Shown one piece after another: positions 6,906 to 13,026 of a stretch of 17,188 bases of DNA (its first letter is position 1; the number at the start of each line of letters is the position of its first letter). Made by a program: the position numbers and the translations under genes. The notes beneath the pieces are model-generated. The model did not search any database, had not been told where the DNA came from, and worked only from the letters and a program-made list of their open reading frames with translations. Source of the DNA: Clostridia bacterium (GTDB taxonomy: Bacteria; Bacillota; Clostridia; UMGS1883); NCBI GenBank assembly GCA_900768005.1, contig CAAGBE010000100.1, forward strand, positions 1 through 17,188, written 5' to 3'.

Positions 6906-8440
6906 TAATTCACAGACCAGCTATGAATGTTTTTATAAGGCGTGTTTACACCGGTTGTTATTTCACCTTTTATGCTTTCAGAGGTCAGGAGAACTCTGTT
7001 TCTGAAAACCAGTCCCAATATGGGCTGTTCACGCAGAAATACCTCCTCAAAATTGAACAGAGCATCGCTCAGGCTGTCATTTCCACGCGATGAATTTATG
7101 GCATTTAAGGCAAGGTCCATAAATTCGCTCTTGTATCCGTAATTATTGAGACTTCCGCCCTCTCTGAGCAAGGCTTCAAAATCGTATAAATTACGAAGCC
7201 TTGTTCCGCCCAGATATGCATCAAACTCACCGTTTTTGATTCTTTCAAGATACTCCTCAAACGGGAGAGATACTACCCTTGCATCAATACCTGCGGCAAA
7301 AAGATGTTTTGCAAGCACCTCTGCCGTTTTCGTTCTCGGCAGATTCTCTTCATTTACAAGAATGGAAAATGACAGTACCTTTCCGTTGCCGTCTTTTAAA
7401 AGGCGGGTGTTTTCATCAAGGGTATAGCCCTCAAGAAAGAGCATTTCACTTGCATTTGCAAGACTGTATTGGGATAAAATTGATGATTCCGTTACATTCT
7501 GTGCCGAGGGGTGAATCGGGGCATTTACAGCCACGGCTCCATTCTGATAGCAATTTTCAACAATATCACTACGGTCTATTGAATAGGATACCGCACAGCG
7601 GACTGCCTGCGACATAAAAATTCCGCGGTGATGATTTAGAGCCATATATTCAAATTCCGATGTAGAATATGAATGAGTTTTGGTATTTATTCGTGGGGTG
7701 TTATTTTCAAGGTCAAAGGAATTATCGGTAATTGCACTGAGTAGTCCCGTATTAAAAGCAGTTGTTGCAGCATTATCGTCACGGATTATGCTAATATTAA
7801 TTTTTTTACAGATTGCTTCTCCCCCATGCCAGCTTGTATTTTTAGTGAGTTCCAATGCTGTTGACGGAGTGTATGCTGAAAACATATACGGGCCTGTTCC
7901 AACAATTTTTGAATCAAGCTCCCCGTTTGTGTACGGAACTATAGGGAATGTAAGAGAATGAGCTATCTGTCCGTAGGGCTTTGTCAGATTAATTTTCAGA
8001 GAAAGAGCATCAATCGCAACGGCCGAGTCAATGTATTTCACACAATCGCTGTATTCCCAATTGGGATTGTCCTTTAAAAGACTCATTGTATGGATAACAT
8101 CATTGCTCGTAAACTTTATGCCATCGTGCCAAAGCACAGAATCCTTAAGGTTTATGATAGCCGTCATACAGTCTTCTGAAATGTCAATACTCTGAGCGAG
8201 GACTCCCTCCACCTCTATTGTGTCATTTACCCTGAAAAGAGGCTCATAGCAAAGGGAAAGGGCATCACGGGAGCTGTGATGTGTTACAGTAAGCGGATTA
8301 AAGGAGTCGCACTCCCTCATCTGCAAGGTTATAACTCCGCCCTTTTCATTATCAGTTGAACCGTTACCTCCATTTCCTCTGCAGGAGGTAAATATCAGCA
8401 CAACTGCCATCAGTATTAAAATAAACTTTGATTTTCTCAT
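6905..8440 (-). CDS. Peptide/nickel-type ABC transporter substrate-binding lipoprotein (SBP family 5), orphan
   Basis: This is a secreted binding protein of the OppA/DppA/NikA class (SBP_bac_5), anchored to the membrane by a lipid on Cys20. From the chosen start the signal peptide is MRKSKF plus a hydrophobic run ending FTSC; Phe at -3 is slightly unusual for a lipobox. The frame extends upstream to an ATG at 8461, but the ATG at 8440 has AAGGA about 9 bases before it and places a proper signal peptide at the N-terminus, giving 511 residues. Family features include NPLTVTHHSSRDALSLCYEPLFR near the mature N-terminus and VLWHDGIKFTSNDVIHT. No permease or ATPase gene is adjacent, so the ligand cannot be assigned. 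It begins 5 bases after the pgeF stop. Confidence 0.88.
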   Translation of the reverse strand: MRKSKFILILMAVVLIFTSCRGNGGNGSTDNEKGGVITLQMRECDSFNPLTVTHHSSRDALSLCYEPLFRVNDTIEVEGVLAQSIDISEDCMTAIINLKDSVLWHDGIKFTSNDVIHTMSLLKDNPNWEYSDCVKYIDSAVAIDALSLKINLTKPYGQIAHSLTFPIVPYTNGELDSKIVGTGPYMFSAYTPSTALELTKNTSWHGGEAICKKINISIIRDDNAATTAFNTGLLSAITDNSFDLENNTPRINTKTHSYSTSEFEYMALNHHRGIFMSQAVRCAVSYSIDRSDIVENCYQNGAVAVNAPIHPSAQNVTESSILSQYSLANASEMLFLEGYTLDENTRLLKDGNGKVLSFSILVNEENLPRTKTAEVLAKHLFAAGIDARVVSLPFEEYLERIKNGEFDAYLGGTRLRNLYDFEALLREGGSLNNYGYKSEFMDLALNAINSSRGNDSLSDALFNFEEVFLREQPILGLVFRNRVLLTSESIKGEITTGVNTPYKNIHSWSVN

Positions 8441-8445
8441 ACAAT

Positions 8446-9231
8446 TTATTCCTTTATACAAATTATTCCTCCAAGAGTACCGCTTGTACCCCCCTGCCCA
8501 CGGTGGGAGAAAAAGAGTTCATTGTGGCATCTTGTACATATCCCTGAAGCAGAAATGTTTTCTTTTTTAACCCCTACACGGTTTATAAGGTCAAAGTTGA
8601 CCTGCTCCAGGTCAAGCATATATTTTCCGCTTTCCTTGGCGGTATAGTATTTTTCATCAAACTGTAGTGCGACATCCTCGCTGACCTCGTAACAGCATTT
8701 TCCTATACAAGGGCCGATTGCCGCATAGATGTTTTCGGGGTTTGCACCCATTTCTGTAAGTTTTTTTATGGTTTTTTCCGCAATTTTCATTGCAGTTCCT
8801 TTCCATCCCGAATGGATAGCTGCAATTGCCTCAATATCGGACGCATACATAATAATAGGCACACAGTCGGCACTGTAACAGAGAATGGGGACATTTTTCT
8901 CCCGTGTTATTACAGCGTCAACGCCCTTTCCCCAAGGGGAATGTATACCGATACCGATATTGCTCCTATCTATAATTTCTATATTGTCAGTATGCTCCTG
9001 CTTGGTGGAGGAAAGCCTGCCGTAATTTAAGGCAAGGCTTTCGCACAAAATCTCCTCATTCTTGCGAACACACTCTATATCGTCACCACGATAGGGGCTT
9101 AGTGAAAGGCTTTCATACTGTCCCTTACTTACTCCGCCCTCTCTGGTGGTAAATCCGTGTACAATATCGGGAAACTTTTCAAAAACGCTGCTTTGGTAAA
9201 GAGAAACTTTTCCTATCTTCCTGATTTGCAT
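8446..9231 (-). CDS. pgeF: Polyphenol oxidase/laccase-domain protein PgeF (YfiH family)
   Basis: The YfiH/DUF152 family has been described as a zinc-dependent purine nucleoside phosphorylase or laccase-like protein and, in E. coli, as a peptidoglycan editing factor; its role here is unproven. The 261-residue protein has the three conserved active-site residues: His80 (KQEH), Cys123 (SADCVP) and His140 (IHSGWKGT), plus GPCIGKCCYEV at 173-183. HSGWKGT replaces the commoner HAGWRGT, and the C-terminal FFSHRGQGGTSG departs from the usual SYRR pattern. The start overlaps the end of ymdB by 19 bases. GGAGG lies about 13 bases upstream, rather far, but no alternative start codon is close by. Confidence 0.9.
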   Translation of the reverse strand: MQIRKIGKVSLYQSSVFEKFPDIVHGFTTREGGVSKGQYESLSLSPYRGDDIECVRKNEEILCESLALNYGRLSSTKQEHTDNIEIIDRSNIGIGIHSPWGKGVDAVITREKNVPILCYSADCVPIIMYASDIEAIAAIHSGWKGTAMKIAEKTIKKLTEMGANPENIYAAIGPCIGKCCYEVSEDVALQFDEKYYTAKESGKYMLDLEQVNFDLINRVGVKKENISASGICTRCHNELFFSHRGQGGTSGTLGGIICIKE

Positions 9232-10004
9232 ATCCTTATAATCTCCTCCGCCTTGCCGCTTTCCTCGTCAATTTTAATCACTACTGCACTAAGCTGACCT
9301 TTCCCCTCTGCGACCTTGAAAGGTGGCTTTTTTGTATCTGCAGGCAGGGTGAAACGGGCAATGGATGCATTTTTATCAAGTCCCAGAACGGCATCTATTG
9401 CACCTGTCCTTCCCACATCAGTAATATATGCGGTGCCATTTGGTAAAATACGCTCATCAGCCGTCTGTATATGGGTGTGTGTACCCAGAACAGCAGTAGC
9501 CTTACCGTCAAGATAGTAGCCGAGGGCTTCCTTTTCGCTGGTTGCTTCCGCGTGGAAATCTATTATAATGTTGTTTGTTTTTTCCTTGGCTTTTTCTATA
9601 AGCTCCTCCGCGGTAAAAAACGGAGAAAGATTATTCTCGTCAATGTAGATTCTTCCTATTAAATTAATTATGGCAAGCTTTGTGCCATTTATATTGATTA
9701 TTGCCATACCTTCGCCGGGGTTTTCACCAGGAAGATTTGCAGGGCGGACAATGTTTTCCCCCTCATTTAAAAGGGAAATTATCTCCTTTTTTGAAAAGGT
9801 ATGATTTCCCATTGTGAAGAAATCTACACCTGCCCTTGTAAGCTCCTCGTATCCTTTTCGGTTCATACCGAGCCCGCCCGAGGCATTCTCGCCGTTGGCT
9901 ATTGTATAGTCAATATTATATTCATCTTTAATCTCGGGAAGAAGTTCAAATACAGCGTCTCTACCGCATCTTCCCATTATATCACCGATAAAAAGTATAT
10001 TCAT
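9213..10004 (-). CDS. ymdB: YmdB-family metallophosphoesterase (TIGR00282)
   Basis: YmdB-type enzymes are dinuclear-metal phosphodiesterases active on 2',3'-cyclic nucleotides; in Bacillus subtilis YmdB affects the choice between motility and biofilm growth. The 263 residues show the metal-binding set: Asp8 (FIGDIMG), Glu39 and Asn40 (NGEN), Asn67 and His68 (MGNHTF), His151 (FHAEA), His176 and His178 (GTHTH). No signal peptide is present, so it should be cytoplasmic. The ATG at 10004 has AAAGG 7 bases upstream. It follows rny directly, the same order as in B. subtilis, and the link between RNase Y cleavage and cyclic-phosphate ends makes a shared role in RNA turnover attractive but unproven. 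Confidence 0.93.
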   Translation of the reverse strand: MNILFIGDIMGRCGRDAVFELLPEIKDEYNIDYTIANGENASGGLGMNRKGYEELTRAGVDFFTMGNHTFSKKEIISLLNEGENIVRPANLPGENPGEGMAIININGTKLAIINLIGRIYIDENNLSPFFTAEELIEKAKEKTNNIIIDFHAEATSEKEALGYYLDGKATAVLGTHTHIQTADERILPNGTAYITDVGRTGAIDAVLGLDKNASIARFTLPADTKKPPFKVAEGKGQLSAVVIKIDEESGKAEEIIRICKSGR

Positions 10005-10025
10005 AACTTTTCCTTTCTAAAGGGG

Positions 10026-10060
10026 AAACAAAAGGGCATTTCAGCGGAAATGCCCTTTTT
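10026..10060 (-). terminator. Terminator-like hairpin between rny and ymdB
   Basis: In minus-strand RNA, AAAAGGGCATTTC (10059-10047) pairs perfectly with GAAATGCCCTTTT (10042-10030) over 13 bp with a four-base loop, then GTTT. It begins about 10 bases after the rny stop and fills most of the 66-base gap before ymdB. As no promoter is evident in the rest of the gap, it probably attenuates rather than fully stops transcription into ymdB. Confidence 0.82.
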
Positions 10061-10070
10061 GTTTTTTTAA

Positions 10071-11630
10071 TTATTTTGCGTAATCTGTAGTTCTTGTCTC
10101 ACGGATAAGATTAATCTTAATCTGTCCGGGATATTCAAGCTCGCTTTCGATTTTCTTGACAATTTCTCTTGCCACAAATTCCATATCACCGTCACCGATT
10201 TCCTCGGGCTTAACCATAATACGGATTTCACGACCTGCCTGAATTGCATAAGATTTTTCAACACCTGCAAAGGATGTTGCAATTTCTTCAAGCTGCTGAA
10301 GTCTCTTGATGTACGCTTCAATATTTTCTCTTCTTGCGCCGGGGCGTGCTGCACTTACTGCATCTGCCGCCTGAACAAGACAAGCAATAATCGTCTTCGC
10401 TTCCACATCACCGTGATGTGCTTCTATCGCATGGATAACTTCCTTGTTTTCGTTATACTTTTTAGCAATGTCAACACCGATGGAAATATGGCTTCCCTCG
10501 ATTTCGTGGTCAACCGCTTTACCAAGGTCGTGAAGAAGACCTGCTCTTTTTGCGGTTGCAACATCCACACCAAGCTCCCCTGCCATAATACCTGCAACAT
10601 GGGCAACCTCAATTGAATGTTTAAGTACATTCTGTCCGTAGCTTGTTCTGAATTTAAGCTTACCAAGAAGCTTAACAATTTCGGGATGAAGTCCGTGTAC
10701 ACCCGTATCGAATGTAGCCTGTTCACCCTCCTGCTTGATTGTAGCGTCAACTTCTTTTCTTGCCTTCTCCACGGTTTCCTCAATTCTTGAGGGGTGGATA
10801 CGGCCGTCAACAATAAGTTTTTCAAGTGCTACACGGGCAACCTCACGACGGATGGGGTCAAATCCTGAAAGGATAACCGCCTCTGGAGTATCGTCAATGA
10901 TAAGGTCAATACCCGTAAGTGTTTCAAGTGTTCTGATGTTTCGGCCCTCACGACCGATAATTCTTCCCTTCATTTCATCATTGGGAAGCGAAACAACTGA
11001 TACTGTTGTTTCTGCAACGTGGTCAGCAGCACAACGCTGAATACCTGCGCTGATGATGTTCTTTGCACGTTTGTCGGCTTCTTCTTTAGCCTGTGTTTCA
11101 ATTTCCTTAATCATAATTGCAGCTTCGTGGCGAACTTCATCTTCAATATTCTTAAGCAAATATTCCTTAGCCTCTTCAGCGGTAAGTCCTGAAAGACGCT
11201 CTAAAAGTTCAATCTGTGCCTTGTGAATGCCTGCAATTTTTTCTTTTTCCTCGTCTGCTTCCTTAATTTTGCGGCTTAGTGTTTCTTCTTTTTTCTCCAT
11301 ATTCTCCGCTTTTTTATCAAGGGCATCCTCTTTTTGCTGTAGCCTGCGCTCCTGTCTGGATATTTCGCCGCGGCGTTCTTTAAGCTCTCTCTCTGCCTCG
11401 TTACGATTTCTATTTATCTCTTCTTTAGCGCTGAGAAGTGATTCACGTTTCTTGTTTTCAGCCGTTTTAACAGCTTCGTCAACAATTCTCTTCGCTTCTG
11501 CTTCTGCACTGCCTATCTGAGCTTCGGCAACTCTCTTTCTGTGAGAGATACCAAGACGAAAACAAATCGCACCGGAGATGATTGCAAGAACTACTGCAAC
11601 TACAGCAGCAATGGCAATTTCCATTCCCAT
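10071..11630 (-). CDS. rny: Ribonuclease Y
   Basis: RNase Y is the membrane-anchored endoribonuclease that starts much of the mRNA decay in Firmicutes. The 519 residues follow the family layout: one N-terminal membrane segment (about 4-24), a long charged coiled coil rich in Glu, Lys and Arg (about 30-190), a KH RNA-binding domain with GRIIGREGRNIRTLE at 222-236, and an HD domain with His338 and the His367-Asp368 pair (LLHDLG). The ATG at 11630 has AGGAGG 7 bases upstream, an ideal ribosome binding site, so I keep the first methionine rather than the second at codon 3. It is the first gene of the minus-strand unit rny-ymdB-pgeF. Confidence 0.98.
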   Translation of the reverse strand: MGMEIAIAAVVAVVLAIISGAICFRLGISHRKRVAEAQIGSAEAEAKRIVDEAVKTAENKKRESLLSAKEEINRNRNEAERELKERRGEISRQERRLQQKEDALDKKAENMEKKEETLSRKIKEADEEKEKIAGIHKAQIELLERLSGLTAEEAKEYLLKNIEDEVRHEAAIMIKEIETQAKEEADKRAKNIISAGIQRCAADHVAETTVSVVSLPNDEMKGRIIGREGRNIRTLETLTGIDLIIDDTPEAVILSGFDPIRREVARVALEKLIVDGRIHPSRIEETVEKARKEVDATIKQEGEQATFDTGVHGLHPEIVKLLGKLKFRTSYGQNVLKHSIEVAHVAGIMAGELGVDVATAKRAGLLHDLGKAVDHEIEGSHISIGVDIAKKYNENKEVIHAIEAHHGDVEAKTIIACLVQAADAVSAARPGARRENIEAYIKRLQQLEEIATSFAGVEKSYAIQAGREIRIMVKPEEIGDGDMEFVAREIVKKIESELEYPGQIKINLIRETRTTDYAK

Positions 11631-11678
11631 TGTAACACCTCCTTATATATATTAAGTGGTAATTTCTGGAGTAACTAC

Positions 11679-11705
11679 ATTATATTGAGTATGCTACGCC
11701 TACAA
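11679..11705 (-). promoter_or_regulatory. Probable rny promoter
   Basis: The minus strand has a perfect TATAAT (11684-11679). The only -35 resemblance is TTGTAG (11705-11700) at a short 15-base spacing, so the -35 is doubtful. A start near 11672 would leave about a 40-base leader. Between this site and the rpmE promoter the sequence (about 11706-11790) is very AT-rich with no gene. Confidence 0.45.
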
Positions 11706-11813
11706 AACCACATATATATTATATATTTAATTATATTTGCTGTCAAGAATTTTCTTCCCGTTTGGCATTTTTTTACAAAGTGAAAATATTTTGAAAGTTT
11801 TAGAAAAAAACAG

Positions 11814-11842
11814 TTGCATTCCCGAAAAACTTGTGTTATAAT
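11814..11842 (+). promoter_or_regulatory. Sigma-A promoter of rpmE
   Basis: TTGCAT (11814-11819) and a perfect TATAAT (11837-11842) are 17 bases apart, and TGT before the -10 gives an extended -10. A-tracts just upstream (about 11780-11810) resemble an UP element, as expected for a strongly expressed ribosomal protein gene. The leader to the start codon is about 60 bases. Confidence 0.92.
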
Positions 11843-11908
11843 AGCATTCGCTGAATTGGTGTTTAATTTTTTTAACATATCTCATTTTTTTGGAAAGAGG
11901 TGAATGTC

Positions 11909-12112
11909 GTGAGAGAAGGTATCCATCCCGATTATAAGCAGACTGTTATCAAGTGTGCATGCGGCAATGTAATTGAAACAGGTTCTACAAAGGAAAACAT
12001 TTTCGTTGAAATTTGTTCTAAGTGCCATCCTTTCTTTACAGGAAAGCAGAAGCTTGTTGATACAGGCGGTCGTGTTGAAAAATTCAGAAAGAAGTTCAAT
12101 ATGGACAAATAA
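11909..12112 (+). CDS. rpmE: Ribosomal protein L31, zinc-binding type
   Basis: L31 is a small protein of the large ribosomal subunit that bridges to the small subunit. The conserved N-terminus (V/M)REGIHPDY and the C-terminal GRVEKFRKKF are present. I start at the GTG at 11909: it has AGAGG 8 bases upstream and gives the normal N-terminus in 67 residues. A GTG three codons earlier (11900) is itself within the ribosome binding site and is unlikely. Cys16, Cys18, Cys36 and Cys39 make this the zinc-ribbon form rather than the cysteine-free paralogue made under zinc shortage. It has its own promoter and a terminator. Confidence 0.96.
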   Translation: MREGIHPDYKQTVIKCACGNVIETGSTKENIFVEICSKCHPFFTGKQKLVDTGGRVEKFRKKFNMDK

Positions 12113-12119
12113 TTATAAA

Positions 12120-12148
12120 AGCAGTCACTCAAAGTGGCTGTTTTTTAC
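12120..12148 (+). terminator. Rho-independent terminator after rpmE
   Basis: CAGTCACT (12122-12129) pairs with AGTGGCTG (12133-12140) over 8 bp (one G-U), with a three-base loop, and TTTTTT follows. The next gene starts about 20 bases later with little room for its own promoter, so this may act as a partial stop that sets the ratio of L31 to the PHP protein. Confidence 0.88.
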
Positions 12149-12166
12149 TTTGAAAGGTTGTTTTGA

Positions 12167-12871
12167 ATGATAGACTTGGATGTTTACAAATATAAATATG
12201 ACCTGCACGTTCATACCTCCCCTGTAAGTCCCTGCGGTGATTTTTCTCCTGAGGAGGTAGTAGATAAGTATATTGCGCTCGGTTATAATGGTGTAGTTAT
12301 AACCAATCACTTTCAGCCAAAGCTGGTGGATAAGTTTGAAAATCCCACGGGTTTTGCTGAATATTTTCTGAAAGACTACCAGAAGGCAAAGAAATACGGT
12401 AACACAAAGGGTTTTGACGTTATTTTAGGTATTGAGATGCGTTTTCCCGAAAATGACAATGACTACCTTGTGTACGGTATTTCGGAGGACGATGTTTACA
12501 GAATGCTTGATTTTGTTTATACCAATTACGAAAGCTTTTACAAAGAGTTTAAAAACGAGAAAAATCTTGTTATTCAGGCACATCCTTTCAGGAAAAACTG
12601 TGTTCTTCAAAACACGGATATACTTGACGGGATTGAAATTTTCAACCTCCACCCCGGTCATAATTCTGCAGTAGGCTTCGCTGCAAAGAAGGCTTCTGAA
12701 AATCCTCACCTTTTAAAAACAGGAGGTACGGATTTTCACCACGAAACACATCAGGGGATGTGTGCGACTTTGTTTAAGGAAAGAATAAAGGATTCTTTCC
12801 GTCTTGCAGAGGTTTTAAAATCCAGAGATTATATCCTTGATATATGGGGAAACAAGATTACACTTTACTGA
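12167..12871 (+). CDS. PHP-domain metal-dependent hydrolase
   Basis: PHP domains are trinuclear-metal phosphoesterases found in histidinol phosphatase (HisJ/HisK), TrpH-like nucleotide phosphatases and DNA polymerase parts. The full metal-ligand set is visible: DLHVHTS at 12-18 (His14, His16), His48 (TNHF), Glu90 (GIEM), His139 (QAHPF), and Asp189 with His191 (GTDFHH). At 234 residues it is a free-standing domain with no signal peptide. The ATG has AAAGG about 9 bases upstream. The substrate cannot be told from sequence: histidinol phosphate is possible because the his operon shown here lacks a phosphatase, but the N-terminus is unlike typical HisJ. It lies between rpmE and secA. Confidence 0.87.
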   Translation: MIDLDVYKYKYDLHVHTSPVSPCGDFSPEEVVDKYIALGYNGVVITNHFQPKLVDKFENPTGFAEYFLKDYQKAKKYGNTKGFDVILGIEMRFPENDNDYLVYGISEDDVYRMLDFVYTNYESFYKEFKNEKNLVIQAHPFRKNCVLQNTDILDGIEIFNLHPGHNSAVGFAAKKASENPHLLKTGGTDFHHETHQGMCATLFKERIKDSFRLAEVLKSRDYILDIWGNKITLY

Positions 12872-12874
12872 TAA

Positions 12875-12911
12875 AACAGACCGTAGCAAAAATTACCTCG
12901 GTCTGTTTTTT
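12875..12911 (+). terminator. Rho-independent terminator after the PHP gene
   Basis: AACAGACCG (12875-12883) pairs with CGGTCTGTT (12899-12907) over 9 bp with a 15-base loop, and the T run extends to 12911. It lies only a few bases past the stop codon and just before the secA promoter. Confidence 0.88.
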
Positions 12912-12925
12912 CCTATTTATTATTC

Positions 12926-12954
12926 TTGATTTTATGCTTAAAATGTGATAGAAT
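12926..12954 (+). promoter_or_regulatory. Sigma-A promoter of secA-prfB
   Basis: TTGATT (12926-12931) and TAGAAT (12949-12954) are 17 bases apart, and TGA before the -10 gives an extended -10. It lies just downstream of the PHP terminator, and the leader to secA would be about 65 bases. Confidence 0.82.
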
Positions 12955-13026
12955 ATTTTGAGGTGTCATCAATCGGGCTTGTGTTCTGTTGATTTACCCC
13001 GAATTTCTGTGTGAGGAGGAATACAC

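Noticed and set aside
11706..11790. Very AT-rich stretch with repeated TATATA in the rny-rpmE divergent region, considered as an origin-like or insertion feature.
   Set aside because: No DnaA-box cluster, no inverted terminal repeats and no tRNA-like fold could be seen; it is ordinary promoter-region AT richness.
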